Below, piece by piece: positions 1 to 8,948 of a stretch of 41,754 nt of DNA. How positions within the stretch are numbered: position 1 is the stretch's first letter; each line of letters begins with the position of its first letter. The notes under the pieces are model-generated. The model was not told the DNA's origin, did not search any database, and saw only the letters and a list, made by a program, of their open reading frames with translations. Source of the stretch: Clostridia bacterium. GTDB taxonomy: Bacteria; Bacillota; Clostridia; Oscillospirales; Acutalibacteraceae. Location: assembly GCA_017430145.1 (NCBI GenBank), contig JAFRNP010000029.1, forward strand, positions 1 to 41,754, given 5' to 3'. Made by a program: the position numbers and the translations under genes.

Positions 1-41
1 TGAAAAACAAGCCTTGCATATCTTTGAGTTCAGAAAAAAAT

Positions 42-57
42 TTGATAATTTTATCAA
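42..57. promoter_or_regulatory. Operator-like palindrome upstream of the V-ATPase promoter
   Basis: TTGATA and TATCAA face each other across four bases (ATTT), about 27 bp upstream of the -35 box of the ATPase promoter. The symmetry suggests a dimeric regulator site or the hairpin of an upstream terminator. It is not an FNR box, because the half-site spacing is six rather than four bases between TTGAT and ATCAA. No regulator can be named. Confidence 0.3.
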
Positions 58-84
58 TTCTTGACAGAAAGCCTGTGTTTTGCC

Positions 85-113
85 TTGACCCGCCCCGAAA
101 AAAATGCTAAAAT
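85..113 (+). promoter_or_regulatory. Sigma-A promoter of the V-ATPase operon
   Basis: TTGACC (85-90), a 17-bp spacer and TAAAAT (108-113), preceded by TG one base upstream (extended -10). It lies 30 bp ahead of the first ATPase gene. Confidence 0.6.
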
Positions 114-142
114 ATCTTTAACGCATTTTTGGGGGTGAAGCC

Positions 143-460
143 ATGGCATCGGAAATGCTCAATAAAGTGCTGGAGACCGAGCAGGCGTGCGACGAAAAAC
201 GAAAAGCGGCGCGCAGGCAGGCCGCCGACGTGATAAACGAAGCGGAAACACGTGCCGCGGGCATGAAAAAGGACGCGGCGGGCTTTGCGAAAAAGAAGGC
301 GGAGGAGATCCTGGCAGCCGCTGAAAAGGACGCCGAAGATACGCTGTCCGAAAAACAGCGTGAAACGGACGGAAAAATAGCGGCGCTTGTTGCATCTGCC
401 GCCGATAAAAAAGAAAACGCCGTGAAAGAGACGGCTGAATATCTGTTGAAACTATCATAA
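143..460 (+). CDS. ntpF: V-type ATPase peripheral stalk subunit (G/H-type, NtpF-like)
   Basis: 105-residue protein, almost entirely charged Ala/Glu/Lys-rich heptad sequence with no membrane segment, as expected for the coiled-coil stalk partner of subunit E. Together these form the stator that holds the catalytic A3B3 head against the membrane part. The assignment rests on coiled-coil composition, size and position as first gene before subunit I, the same place ntpF occupies in the Enterococcus hirae order F-I-K-E-C-G-A-B-D. ATG follows a GGGGGTGA ribosome site. Subunit I follows after 18 bp. Primary sequence of these stalk proteins is poorly conserved, so the exact subunit letter (G versus H) is convention. 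Confidence 0.8.
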   Translation: MASEMLNKVLETEQACDEKRKAARRQAADVINEAETRAAGMKKDAAGFAKKKAEEILAAAEKDAEDTLSEKQRETDGKIAALVASAADKKENAVKETAEYLLKLS

Positions 461-478
461 ACGGAGGGGGATTTTCCT

Positions 479-2536
479 TTGGCAAAAGTCAAGGTCATGT
501 CCATAGAACTGATCGCGCCGCTCTCCCGCCGGGATGAAGTCCTCGATTATCTGCAGCGCAAGGGCGCCGTGGAGCTCTCCGAGCCCGACGTGCCGCCGTC
601 CCTTGCCTCCGGCGATTACGCCGCCGAAGTGTACGAGACCGAAACACGTCTGCAGGAGGTGCAGAACGCTTCGGCTGTCCTTGCCCGCGTGGCGCCGGTC
701 AAAAAACCGCTGACGGCCATGCTGGAGCCGCGGCAGGCGCTGACGGACGAAGCCTTTTACCGGAAGGCGGAAGCGGAAGTGGAAACGGCGCTTGCCGTCA
801 GCGCGGAGGTGTTGCAGCTTGAACGGGAGCATGCGGACCAGAGCGCTGAAAACGTGCGGCTGAAAACGCTTGCCGAAAGCGTCGCGCCCTGGCGGGCGGC
901 GGATATCCCGATCCGCTCCGGGACCACGGCGAGCACGGCGTACCGGCTCGGTTCGTTCAAAGGGCAGTTCACGCGGGAAGAGCTTTTGTGCCGGCTTGCC
1001 GAGGCGCTGCCCGAAAACGACTGCGTGGAGCTGGAGGTCGTGTATGCGGACGAAAACGTCACGAACGTGGCGGTGCTGTTTCTGAAGTCGCAGGCGCGGG
1101 TCTTTGATACGGCGCTGGGCGATATGGGGTTTGTTACGGCGCCTGCCATCGGCGACGAAACGCCCGAAGAAAAGCTTTCAGAGCTTGAAGAAGCGCTTTC
1201 AGAGGGCGAAAAACGGCTCACGGAGATCGATGAACGCCTGAAAGCCCTTGCCGAAGAGCGGGACAAGCTTTCGTTCACCGAGGACTTTCTGACGGTGAAA
1301 CGGCAGAAATATGAAGCGATGGCGCAGGTTTCCGCCGACGAGCGGATCTTTGTCCTGCAGGGCTACGCCGCCGAAAAGGACGCTGTAAAAATACAGGCGT
1401 ACGCCGGGCGATATCTCGACGCCGCGGTGGAGGTCCGCGAACCCGCCGAGGGCGAGGACGTGCCGGTGATCCTGAAAAACGGCTTTTTTGCGGCGCCGCT
1501 TGAAAACATCACGGGCATGTACTCCCTGCCCGCCAACGCCGATATCGACCCCACGGGCTTCATGGCGTTTTTCTACTATCTCTTCTTCGGCATGATGCTC
1601 TCGGACGCGGGCTACGGCCTGATCATCACGCTGGGGACCGGGCTGCCGCTGCTGCTGAAACGCGACATGGAGAACAAAATGAAGAAAACACTTCGCATGT
1701 ATTTCTTCTGCGGGCTCTCCACGGTTTTCTGGGGCGCCATGTACGGCAGCTGGTTCGGGGACGTGGGCAAGGTGATATGCGAGAAGTTTCTGCATATCGA
1801 AAACTTCAATCCCCTGCCGCCCCTATGGACGGACGCGGTCTCCGATACCATGAACGTACTGATCATGTGCTTCGTGCTGGGCCTTATGCACCTGTTTTGG
1901 GGCGTATGTATGAAGGGGTACACCGACATCAAAAACGGGCACAGGCTTGACGCGCTGTTTGATACGGTCCCCACTTTTTTAACGGTCATCGGTATCGCGC
2001 CCATCTTTTTCGGGCTTTTCGTGCAGGACAGCATCCCGGACGATTATACGCCGCTGGCGACCTTCCTGTACAATACGTTCATGACGGTCCACAACGCCAT
2101 GCAGGGCGTGTACGTTTACATCCTGATCGCGGGGCTCGCGCTTGTGATCCTGACAGCGGGAAGGCACAGCAAAAACATCGTCGGCAAGCTGGGCGGCGGC
2201 CTGTACGCGGTTTACAATCTTTTTTCCGGGTATCTCGGCGACGTGCTCTCCTACGCGCGGCTCCTTGCGCTCGGTATGGCGACCGGCGTTATCGGAAACG
2301 TCATGAATATGCTTGGCACGCTGCCGCAGAACCCCGTGATCCGGGTGATCTCCTTCGTTCTGGTCTTTATCGCGGGGCACGCGGCAAACCTTGCCATCAA
2401 TATCATCGGCGCCTACGTGCACACGAACCGGCTCCAGTATGTGGAGTTCTTTTCCAAGTTCTATGAGGGCGGCGGCAGAGCGTTCGTCCCCTTTAATGCA
2501 GATACAAAATACTACAGGTTTAAGGAGGAACAATAA
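479..2536 (+). CDS. ntpI: V-type ATPase subunit I (membrane stator, a-subunit)
   Basis: 685 residues, the normal size for the bacterial/archaeal I subunit. The N-terminal half (about 1-345) is soluble with long coiled-coil stretches rich in Glu/Lys (about 95-125 and 220-275). The C-terminal half, from about residue 357 (DPTGFMAFFYYLFFGMM), holds about seven hydrophobic segments that form the ion half-channels next to the K ring. The conserved family motif around GYLGDVLSYARLLALGMATG lies in the sixth segment region. The start is a TTG at 479 placed behind a GGAGGGGG site; MAKVKVMSIELIAP is the usual N-terminus of the family. Subunit K begins three bases after the stop, so the two are surely co-translated. 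Confidence 0.96.
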   Translation: MAKVKVMSIELIAPLSRRDEVLDYLQRKGAVELSEPDVPPSLASGDYAAEVYETETRLQEVQNASAVLARVAPVKKPLTAMLEPRQALTDEAFYRKAEAEVETALAVSAEVLQLEREHADQSAENVRLKTLAESVAPWRAADIPIRSGTTASTAYRLGSFKGQFTREELLCRLAEALPENDCVELEVVYADENVTNVAVLFLKSQARVFDTALGDMGFVTAPAIGDETPEEKLSELEEALSEGEKRLTEIDERLKALAEERDKLSFTEDFLTVKRQKYEAMAQVSADERIFVLQGYAAEKDAVKIQAYAGRYLDAAVEVREPAEGEDVPVILKNGFFAAPLENITGMYSLPANADIDPTGFMAFFYYLFFGMMLSDAGYGLIITLGTGLPLLLKRDMENKMKKTLRMYFFCGLSTVFWGAMYGSWFGDVGKVICEKFLHIENFNPLPPLWTDAVSDTMNVLIMCFVLGLMHLFWGVCMKGYTDIKNGHRLDALFDTVPTFLTVIGIAPIFFGLFVQDSIPDDYTPLATFLYNTFMTVHNAMQGVYVYILIAGLALVILTAGRHSKNIVGKLGGGLYAVYNLFSGYLGDVLSYARLLALGMATGVIGNVMNMLGTLPQNPVIRVISFVLVFIAGHAANLAINIIGAYVHTNRLQYVEFFSKFYEGGGRAFVPFNADTKYYRFKEEQ

Positions 2537-2539
2537 ACC

Positions 2540-3037
2540 ATGAGTAACAGTCTTGCGATCTTTTTCATCATTGTCGGCGCGGTGCTTGCCGCGGGCCTTC
2601 CGGGCATGGGCTCCGCCAGAGGCACCTCTCTGGTGGGCCAGGCGGCGGCCGGCGTCGTTTCGGAGGATCCCTCCAAATTCGGTAAGGTCCTGATCCTGCA
2701 GGTCCTTCCCGCGACGCAGGGGCTTTACGGCCTGCTGATCGCCATTCTGACCCTGAGCTTTACGGGGCTGATGGGCGGTAATCTTCCGGCATATACCTGG
2801 CAGCAGGGGCTGGCGTTTATGGCGGCGGACCTGCCGATGGCGGTTGTCGGTTATTTCTCGGCGCTGCATCAGGCAAAAGCCGCTGCCGCAGGCGTCGGCA
2901 TCGTTGCCAAAAAGCCCAACGAGTCCGGTAAGGCGATCACCTTCGCGGCGCTGGTGGAGACCTACGCGATCCTTGCGCTGCTGATCTCCGTGCTGTGCCT
3001 CAACGGCCTGACAAATACATTCGGCGCTGCCGCATAA
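2540..3037 (+). CDS. ntpK: V-type ATPase subunit K (ion-binding rotor proteolipid)
   Basis: 165 residues made of two fused hairpins, four membrane segments in all, as in the 16-kDa NtpK of E. hirae rather than the 8-kDa F-type c subunit. The first hairpin carries LPATQ (residues 56-60) and the second carries Q111 and E140 (in ALVETYAI). By alignment from memory these match L61, T64, Q65, Q110 and E139, the sodium ligands of E. hirae NtpK, so sodium translocation is the likely activity. The first hairpin has no carboxylate, hence one ion site per four-helix subunit. A strong AAGGAGG site precedes the ATG, which suits a protein needed in about ten copies per enzyme. Confidence 0.96.
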   Translation: MSNSLAIFFIIVGAVLAAGLPGMGSARGTSLVGQAAAGVVSEDPSKFGKVLILQVLPATQGLYGLLIAILTLSFTGLMGGNLPAYTWQQGLAFMAADLPMAVVGYFSALHQAKAAAAGVGIVAKKPNESGKAITFAALVETYAILALLISVLCLNGLTNTFGAAA

Positions 3038-3052
3038 AACGGAGGGACGTCT

Positions 3053-3625
3053 ATGTCCGGACTGGAAAAAATCATCGACCGTCTGAACGAAGAGAACGAC
3101 GCCCAGTGCGCCGAGATCCTTGCGCAGGCGTCTGAAAAGGCGGAAGCGATCATCAGAAACGCGCAGGAGGACGGCAATAAGCTGATCGGCGACGCTGCCG
3201 AAGAGGCCCGGCGCAAGGCGGATGCCATCCGCAGCCGCGCCGTTTCCCAGGGCGCGATGAACGAGCGCCGGCAGATGCTCGCGACGCGCGTCGGTATGAT
3301 CGAAGAGGTTTTGGCTGAAGCGAGGCAGCGTCTGCACGACCTGCCGGACGATCAGTATTTTGAGACCCTTCTGACGCTGATCGACCGCCAGCGCCGCCCC
3401 GGAAAGGGCGTGCTGCTGCTGAATGCGCGGGATCTGCAGCGGGCGCCGCAGGCGTTTGTTTCAAAGCTCGGCGAGGATATCGCTCTGTCGCCGTCGCCGG
3501 CGGAGATCGAGGACGGCTTTATCCTGAAATACGGGGATATCGAACTGAACAACAGCTTCAGGGCGCTGTTTCTGGCGGCGGACGAGGACCTCAGGGCGAA
3601 AGCAGGCGCGCTGCTGTTTGACTGA
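3053..3625 (+). CDS. ntpE: V-type ATPase subunit E (peripheral stalk)
   Basis: 190 residues. The first 90 or so are a continuous Ala/Glu/Arg-rich helix (LEKIIDRLNEENDAQCAEIL onward), and the rest forms the globular domain that binds the top of subunit B. With the product of the first gene it makes the stator stalk. ATG is preceded by CGGAGGGA at about 8 bp. It follows subunit K by 15 bp. The 84-bp gap to subunit C is much longer than the other early gaps and contains a nested inverted repeat. Length and order match vatE/ntpE of other Firmicutes. Confidence 0.92.
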   Translation: MSGLEKIIDRLNEENDAQCAEILAQASEKAEAIIRNAQEDGNKLIGDAAEEARRKADAIRSRAVSQGAMNERRQMLATRVGMIEEVLAEARQRLHDLPDDQYFETLLTLIDRQRRPGKGVLLLNARDLQRAPQAFVSKLGEDIALSPSPAEIEDGFILKYGDIELNNSFRALFLAADEDLRAKAGALLFD

Positions 3626-3648
3626 CAGCCTGAAAAAGCAGAAAGGAA

Positions 3649-3697
3649 CGATACGGGCACAAAAGGGAGCGTCCTTTTTGTGTGACATTCTGTATCG
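3649..3697 (+). other. Nested inverted repeat between ATPase subunits E and C
   Basis: Outer arms CGATAC (3649-3654) and GTATCG (3692-3697) enclose inner arms around CACAAAAGG (3658-3666) and CCTTTTTGTG (3673-3682). The transcript should fold into one long hairpin ending 12 bases before the subunit C start. It could be an attenuator, an RNA stabiliser or a processing site; the sequence alone does not decide. Confidence 0.5.
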
Positions 3698-3709
3698 CGT
3701 GGCGAACGA

Positions 3710-4672
3710 ATGAAAGATACCGAATATACGTTTGCGGTCGCCCGTATCCGGGTGAACGAGACGCGTCTGATGGACCGGCAGCAGCTGAACGCTGCGATCG
3801 GGGCCGCCGATTATGCGGATTGTACGCGGCGGCTCAGGGAGTACGGCTATGATTTCTCCCTCGGGGACGCGGGGGCGCTCAGGGGCAGGACCGACGCCAT
3901 GTGGGAACTGCTGCAGAGCGTACTGCCGGATCCCCACGGGCTTGACAGCCTGCTGGTCAAAAACGATTTCCATAATCTGAAGGTCCTGTTGAAGGCGCTG
4001 GTTTCCGAAAGCGATCCCGACGGGCTGTATCTGACGCCGAGCATCTACGATCCCGAAGCGCTGCGCCCGCTTGTGTATGAACGAAAGAACGACGCGCTGC
4101 CTTTGCCCCTTCAGCACGCCGACCGCAGCGCCTACAGTATTCTGACAAAAACGCGGTTCGCGCAGCTCGGCGACAGCGTGATCGACCGGGCGGCGCTGGA
4201 ATGGCAGATCAAACTCGCCGAAAAGGCGGACCACCCGGTGCTTTCGGAGCTTGCCGAGGCGGATGCGGCGCTGACCGATATCAAGATCCTGTACCGCTGC
4301 GTATTGACCGGAAAGGCGCCGAGTTTCATGCGGCGCGCCGTTTGCGCCTGCAAGGCCTTCGACAAGGAAGCTGCGATCGAAGCGGCGGACGCCGGCATGG
4401 ATCCGCTTTTGTCGTTTTTGCACTATACGCCTTATGCCGACGCGGTTTCGGCGCTGACCGAAAGCGCGAGCGCATTTGAAAAATATTGCGACGACAGGCG
4501 TCTGTCGATCCTTGCCGCCGGCAAGTCGGAGGCGTTCGGCATTCTGCCGCTGGCGGCGTACTATTACGCCGTGCAAACGGAGGTCATGAACGTCCGGATT
4601 TTGCTTGCGGCCAAGAAAAACGGCCTGCCGGAAGAAAAAATCAGAGAAAGGATGCGTACGCCTTATGTATAA
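3710..4672 (+). CDS. ntpC: V-type ATPase subunit C (V/A-type d-like subunit)
   Basis: 320 residues, mainly helical and without membrane segments, the size of the funnel-shaped subunit that couples the central shaft (D/F) to the K ring. Features typical of the family include the N-terminal YTFAVARIRVNETRLM stretch and the later KNDFHNLKVLLKAL segment (around residues 84-97). Only one copy is present per enzyme. No clear ribosome site is seen before ATG 3710; instead a strong hairpin ends 12 bases upstream, so initiation may depend on coupling or on RNA folding. The 3' end overlaps the subunit F/G start by eight bases. Confidence 0.93.
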   Translation: MKDTEYTFAVARIRVNETRLMDRQQLNAAIGAADYADCTRRLREYGYDFSLGDAGALRGRTDAMWELLQSVLPDPHGLDSLLVKNDFHNLKVLLKALVSESDPDGLYLTPSIYDPEALRPLVYERKNDALPLPLQHADRSAYSILTKTRFAQLGDSVIDRAALEWQIKLAEKADHPVLSELAEADAALTDIKILYRCVLTGKAPSFMRRAVCACKAFDKEAAIEAADAGMDPLLSFLHYTPYADAVSALTESASAFEKYCDDRRLSILAAGKSEAFGILPLAAYYYAVQTEVMNVRILLAAKKNGLPEEKIRERMRTPYV

Positions 4673-4976
4673 GCTGGGCGTTATGGGCGACAGGGACAGC
4701 ATCTACGGCTTCTCTTCGGTGGGGGCGGATATCTTCCCCGTCGAGGATCCCGCCGAGGGTGCGCGTCTGCTCAGGCAGATCGCGGACGAATACGCCGTGC
4801 TGTTCATCACCGAAAAGCTTGCGGCCGCCATGGACGCGGAGCTTTCCAAATACCGCGCGCGTACGGTCCCTGCCATCATCCCCATCCCGGGCGTCTCCGG
4901 AAATACGGGGATCGGTATGAAAAACGTGAGCCGTTCGGTGGAACAGGCGGTCGGCTCCGATATCCTGCCCGACTGA
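4665..4976 (+). CDS. ntpG: V-type ATPase subunit F (central stalk, NtpG-like)
   Basis: 103 residues beginning [16 protein letters not shown], the classical start of V/A-type subunit F, with IPIPGVSG near residue 76. It binds subunit D and forms the rotor shaft tip. ATG 4665 lies inside the last codons of subunit C (8-base overlap), so translation is coupled to C. An upstream in-frame ATG at 4605 would add 20 basic residues not seen in the family and is rejected. A 74-bp gap separates it from subunit A. Confidence 0.94.
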   Translation: MYKLGVMGDRDSIYGFSSVGADIFPVEDPAEGARLLRQIADEYAVLFITEKLAAAMDAELSKYRARTVPAIIPIPGVSGNTGIGMKNVSRSVEQAVGSDILPD

Positions 4977-5020
4977 TCCGGGCAAAAAACAGACCTCGCC
5001 GGGGCGCTTGTTCCTTAGGC

Positions 5021-5032
5021 CGCCTGCAGGCG
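5021..5032 (+). other. 12-bp perfect palindrome between subunits F and A
   Basis: CGCCTGCAGGCG is its own reverse complement and lies 12 bases before the GGAAGAGAGG ribosome site region of subunit A. As RNA it would form a small stem next to the initiation site. Confidence 0.4.
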
Positions 5033-5050
5033 ACGGAAGAGAGGTTGATT

Positions 5051-6823
5051 TTGTTGAGTACAGGCAGAATTGTGAAGGTCGCAGGCCCGCTGGTCATCGC
5101 CGAGGGCATGCGCGACGCGAATATGTTTGACGTGGTCCGCGTGTCGGAAAAGCGTCTGATCGGCGAGATCATCGAGATGCACGGCGACCGCGCCAGCGTG
5201 CAGGTATATGAGGAGACCGCGGGGCTCGGCACGGGCGAGGCGGTGGAATCCACCGGTATGCCGCTGAGCGTGGAGCTGGGGCCGGGGCTGATCAAAGGGA
5301 TCTTTGACGGGATCCAGCGGCCCCTTGAAAAGATCCGCGCGGTGGCGGGCAACAACCTGACCCGCGGCATCGAGGTGCCCTCCCTTGACCGCGCCGAAAA
5401 ATGGCATTTCTACCCCGAAAAAAAGGCGGGCGACAAGGTCGCCGCCGGCGATATCCTGGGCTACGTGCAGGAGACCGCCGTCGTGAAGCACCGGATCATG
5501 GTCCCCTACGGCGTGGAAGGGACGCTGAAAGCCCTGAACGAGGGGGATTATACGGTGGTCGATGAGATCGGGCAGGTCAGCGCCGGCACAAAGACGGTCC
5601 CGCTGACCCTGATGCAGAAGTGGCCCGTCCGGCGCGGCAGGCCCTACGCCACCAAGCTGTCTCCCGATATGCCGCTGATCACCGGCCAGCGCGTGGTGGA
5701 TACGCTGTTCCCCATCGCAAAGGGCGGCGTGGCTGCCATTCCCGGCCCCTTCGGCAGCGGCAAGACCGTGACGCAGCATCAGCTCGCCAAGTGGGCGGAG
5801 GCGGATATCGTGGTCTATATCGGCTGCGGCGAGCGCGGCAACGAGATGACCGACGTGCTCAACGAGTTCCCGGAGCTGATCGACCCGCATACGGGCAAAT
5901 CCCTGATGGAGCGTACCGTCCTGATCGCCAATACCTCCGATATGCCCGTGGCGGCGCGGGAGGCGTCCATTTATACCGGTATCACCATTGCCGAATACTT
6001 CCGCGATATGGGCTACTCCGTCGCCCTGATGGCGGATTCCACTTCCCGCTGGGCGGAGGCGCTGCGCGAAATGTCCGGCCGTCTGGAGGAGATGCCCGGT
6101 GAAGAGGGATACCCTGCGTACCTGGGTTCGCGGCTCGCGCAGTTTTATGAGCGCGCCGGGCGCGTCAGGTGCCTCGGCAGCGACGGCAGGGAAGCCTCTC
6201 TGTCGGTGATCGGCGCGGTCTCGCCGCCCGGCGGCGATATTTCGGAGCCGGTGTCGCAGGCGACCCTGCGGATCGTGAAGGTCTTCTGGGGCCTGGATTC
6301 CGCCCTTGCCTACAAGCGGCATTTCCCGGCGATCAACTGGCTGACCTCCTATTCGCTGTACGCCGATTCCCTCGGCAATTGGTTCAATGAGAACGTGGCG
6401 GAGGACTGGACGCTCAACCGCGGCCGCATGATGGCGCTGCTTTCGGAGGAGGCCTCCCTCGAGGAGATCGTGAAGCTCGTGGGTATGGACGCCCTCTCGC
6501 CTCAGGACCGCCTGAAGATGGAAGCGGCGCGCTCGATCCGGGAGGACTTTTTACATCAGCTGGCGTTCCACGAGGTGGATACCTATACCTCCCCGAAAAA
6601 GCAGCTGCTGATGATGCGCCTGGTGCTGATGTATTACGACCGCGCGCTGGATGCGCTGCAGCTGGGCGCGGATATCGAAAAGCTCTCGTCTCTTGCGGTG
6701 CGGGAGGATATCGGCCGCTTCAAATATGTGGAAGAGAAGGACGTTGACGCCGAATTTACGCGCGTTTCCGGCGCGCTGCAGGCGGAGATCGACCTTGCGC
6801 TTGCCGAAAAGGAGGAAGACTGA
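5051..6823 (+). CDS. ntpA: V-type ATPase catalytic subunit A
   Basis: About 590 residues, the standard length. It is the nucleotide-hydrolysing (or synthesising) subunit: P-loop GPFGSGKT at about residues 232-239, followed by the family block [11 protein letters not shown] and, further on, the arginine-finger-facing region around [20 protein letters not shown]. An insertion relative to F-type beta (the non-homologous region, about residues 110-190) is present, as expected for V/A types. Three in-frame TTG codons (5045, 5051, 5054) lie near the N-terminus. The AAGAGAGG site ends at 5044, which leaves 5051 or 5054 as the plausible start and makes 5045 too close. Its stop overlaps the subunit B start by one base (TGATG), so A and B are translationally coupled. 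Confidence 0.97.
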   Translation: MLSTGRIVKVAGPLVIAEGMRDANMFDVVRVSEKRLIGEIIEMHGDRASVQVYEETAGLGTGEAVESTGMPLSVELGPGLIKGIFDGIQRPLEKIRAVAGNNLTRGIEVPSLDRAEKWHFYPEKKAGDKVAAGDILGYVQETAVVKHRIMVPYGVEGTLKALNEGDYTVVDEIGQVSAGTKTVPLTLMQKWPVRRGRPYATKLSPDMPLITGQRVVDTLFPIAKGGVAAIPGPFGSGKTVTQHQLAKWAEADIVVYIGCGERGNEMTDVLNEFPELIDPHTGKSLMERTVLIANTSDMPVAAREASIYTGITIAEYFRDMGYSVALMADSTSRWAEALREMSGRLEEMPGEEGYPAYLGSRLAQFYERAGRVRCLGSDGREASLSVIGAVSPPGGDISEPVSQATLRIVKVFWGLDSALAYKRHFPAINWLTSYSLYADSLGNWFNENVAEDWTLNRGRMMALLSEEASLEEIVKLVGMDALSPQDRLKMEAARSIREDFLHQLAFHEVDTYTSPKKQLLMMRLVLMYYDRALDALQLGADIEKLSSLAVREDIGRFKYVEEKDVDAEFTRVSGALQAEIDLALAEKEED

Positions 6824-8199
6824 TGCCCAAAGAATACCGGACCCTGCAGGAGGTTGCAGGCCCTCTGATGCTCGTCAGAGACGTGGAGGGCGTAAAATAT
6901 GAGGAGCTCGGCGAGATCGAGCTTGCGAACGGCGAGACCCGCCGCTGCCGCGTGCTGGAGATCGACGGCACAAACGCGCTGGTCCAGCTTTTTGAAAACG
7001 CCGCCGGCATCAACCTTGCCACCAGCAAGGTGCGCTTTTCCGGCAGGCAGATGGAGCTGGGCGTGTCCGCCGATATGCTGGGGCGCGTGTTCGACGGCCT
7101 GGGCAGGCCCATCGACGGCGGCCCGCAGATCATTCCCGAAAAGCGGCTGGACGTGAACGGCACGCCCATGAACCCGGCGGCGCGCGCCTATCCCGAGGAG
7201 TTCATCCAGACGGGCGTGTCGGCGATCGACGGGCTGAACACGCTGGTCCGCGGCCAGAAGCTGCCCATCTTCTCCGCCTCCGGTCTGCCCCACGCGCAGC
7301 TGGCGGCGCAGATCGCCCGGCAGGCGAAGGTGCGCGGCACCGAAGAGAATTTTGCCGTGGTGTTCGCCGCCATGGGCATCACGTTCGAGGAGTCCAACTA
7401 TTTTGTGGAATCCTTCCGGGAGACCGGCGCCATCGACCGCACGGTCATGTTCACGAACCTTGCCAACGACCCGGCCATCGAGCGCATCGCGACCCCGCGT
7501 ATGGCGCTGACCGCCGCCGAGTACCTGGCGTTCGACCTGGATATGCACGTGCTGGTCATCCTGACCGACATTACGAACTACGCCGACGCCCTGCGCGAGG
7601 TCTCCGCCGCGCGCAAGGAGGTGCCCGGCAGGCGCGGATACCCCGGCTATATGTACACCGACCTTGCTTCGCTCTACGAGCGCGCCGGGCGGCAGAAGGG
7701 AAAAAAGGGCTCCATCACGATGATCCCGATCCTCTCCATGCCCGAGGACGACAAGACCCACCCGATCCCGGACCTGACCGGCTACATCACCGAGGGGCAG
7801 ATCATCCTGTCGCGCGAGCTGTACCGCAAGGGCGTGACCCCGCCGGTGGACGTGCTGCCGAGCCTTTCGCGTCTGAAGGATAAGGGCATCGGCGAGGGCA
7901 AGACCCGCAAGGACCACTCCAACACCATGAACCAGCTCTTTTCCGCCTACGCCCGCGGCAAGGACGCGAAGGAGCTGATGGTGATTTTGGGCGAAGCGGC
8001 GCTGACCGATATCGACAAGCTGTACGCGAAATTTGCCGACGCCTTTGAGACCCGCTATGTTTCTCAGGGCAACGACACGGACCGCAGCATCGAGGAGACG
8101 CTGGACATCGGCTGGGAGCTTCTGCGTATCCTGCCGCGCACCGAGCTCAAACGTATTTCCTCCAAGCTTCTGGACGAATACTACGATCCGAAGGACTGA
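6823..8199 (+). CDS. ntpB: V-type ATPase regulatory subunit B
   Basis: 458 residues, homologous to subunit A but without a P-loop; in its place is the family signature [14 protein letters not shown] around residue 148. It alternates with A in the A3B3 hexamer and supplies part of the nucleotide pocket. Other recognisable blocks are [16 protein letters not shown] and [24 protein letters not shown] 6823 shares its first base with the TGA of subunit A and follows a GGAGG site inside the A gene. The 63-bp gap to D holds two inverted repeats. Confidence 0.97.
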   Translation: MPKEYRTLQEVAGPLMLVRDVEGVKYEELGEIELANGETRRCRVLEIDGTNALVQLFENAAGINLATSKVRFSGRQMELGVSADMLGRVFDGLGRPIDGGPQIIPEKRLDVNGTPMNPAARAYPEEFIQTGVSAIDGLNTLVRGQKLPIFSASGLPHAQLAAQIARQAKVRGTEENFAVVFAAMGITFEESNYFVESFRETGAIDRTVMFTNLANDPAIERIATPRMALTAAEYLAFDLDMHVLVILTDITNYADALREVSAARKEVPGRRGYPGYMYTDLASLYERAGRQKGKKGSITMIPILSMPEDDKTHPIPDLTGYITEGQIILSRELYRKGVTPPVDVLPSLSRLKDKGIGEGKTRKDHSNTMNQLFSAYARGKDAKELMVILGEAALTDIDKLYAKFADAFETRYVSQGNDTDRSIEETLDIGWELLRILPRTELKRISSKLLDEYYDPKD

Positions 8200-8213
8200 A
8201 AACGATCATTTTT

Positions 8214-8251
8214 CCGGGAAAGGACCTTTCTGGGCATACCGTACGGTATGC
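8214..8251 (+). other. Two adjacent inverted repeats between subunits B and D
   Basis: A first imperfect stem (8214-8233, around GAAAGGACCTTTC) is directly followed by a perfect 18-bp palindrome GCATACCGTACGGTATGC (8234-8251). The second ends 11 bases before the subunit D start. The gap has no convincing AGGAGG-type site, so folding may govern access of ribosomes to D, or the palindrome may be a protein or RNase site. Confidence 0.5.
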
Positions 8252-8262
8252 GGTAAAACGGA

Positions 8263-8916
8263 ATGGCAGTCATGAACGTAAACCCCACGCGCATGGAGCT
8301 GACGAACCTCAAGCGCAAGCTCTCCACGGCGCGGCGCGGGCATAAGCTGCTCAAGGACAAGCGCGACGAGCTCATGCGCCGCTTTATGGAGATGGTGCGT
8401 GAGAACAAGGCGCTGCGCAAAAAAGTGGAGCAGAAGATCCGGGAGGCGAACGCCCATATGGCGCTGGCGCGCTCGGTCATGGACGACGCGAGGATCGAGG
8501 CGGCGCTGATGATGCCCATGCAGTCCGCCGAGGTGGAGATCACCGAGAAAAACGTGATGAGCGTGATGATCCCGGTTTACAAAACGCGGCTTAACACTGC
8601 GGACGGCGCGGATATCTATCCCTACGGCTTCGCCTTTACCTCCAGCGACCTGGACGACGCGGTAAAATACCTCTCCGATATCCTGCCGGATCTGCTGCGG
8701 CTGGCGGAGGTGGAAAAATCCTGCCAGCTCATGGCGGCGGAGATCGAAAAAACGCGCCGCCGCGTCAACGCCCTTGAGCACGTGATGATCCCCCAGTATG
8801 AGGAGACGATCCGGTATATCGCCATGAAGCTCGAAGAAAACGAGCGCGGCGCCACCACCCGGATCATGAAGGTCAAGGACATGATGCTCAAAGAAGCGCA
8901 CCATTACGAACGGTAA
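8263..8916 (+). CDS. ntpD: V-type ATPase subunit D (rotor shaft)
   Basis: 217 residues, two long helices at the ends (about 10-70 and 140-205) that pair into the central shaft turning within A3B3; NPTRMELTNLKRKLSTARRG is the typical N-terminal family block. It is the last gene of the operon and is closed by a terminator three bases after the stop. ATG 8263 and ATG 8272 are both possible; homologues usually begin near MNVNPTR, which favours 8272 slightly, while neither has a strong ribosome site. Confidence 0.95.
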   Translation: MAVMNVNPTRMELTNLKRKLSTARRGHKLLKDKRDELMRRFMEMVRENKALRKKVEQKIREANAHMALARSVMDDARIEAALMMPMQSAEVEITEKNVMSVMIPVYKTRLNTADGADIYPYGFAFTSSDLDDAVKYLSDILPDLLRLAEVEKSCQLMAAEIEKTRRRVNALEHVMIPQYEETIRYIAMKLEENERGATTRIMKVKDMMLKEAHHYER

Positions 8917-8918
8917 AA

Positions 8919-8947
8919 ACAGCCCGCTCCCCGGAGCGGGCTGTTTT
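8919..8947 (+). terminator. Rho-independent terminator of the V-ATPase operon
   Basis: Stem AACAGCCCGCTCC / GGAGCGGGCTGTT with a tiny loop, followed by TT. It starts directly after the subunit D stop. Confidence 0.8.
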
Positions 8948-8948
8948 C

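Noticed and set aside
42-55. FNR/CRP-type binding site
   Set aside because: The TTGAT and ATCAA halves are six bases apart rather than four.
1979-3337. 452-codon minus-strand frame opposite ATPase subunits I, K and E
   Set aside because: Spans three real genes and their junctions; no ribosome site or family resemblance.
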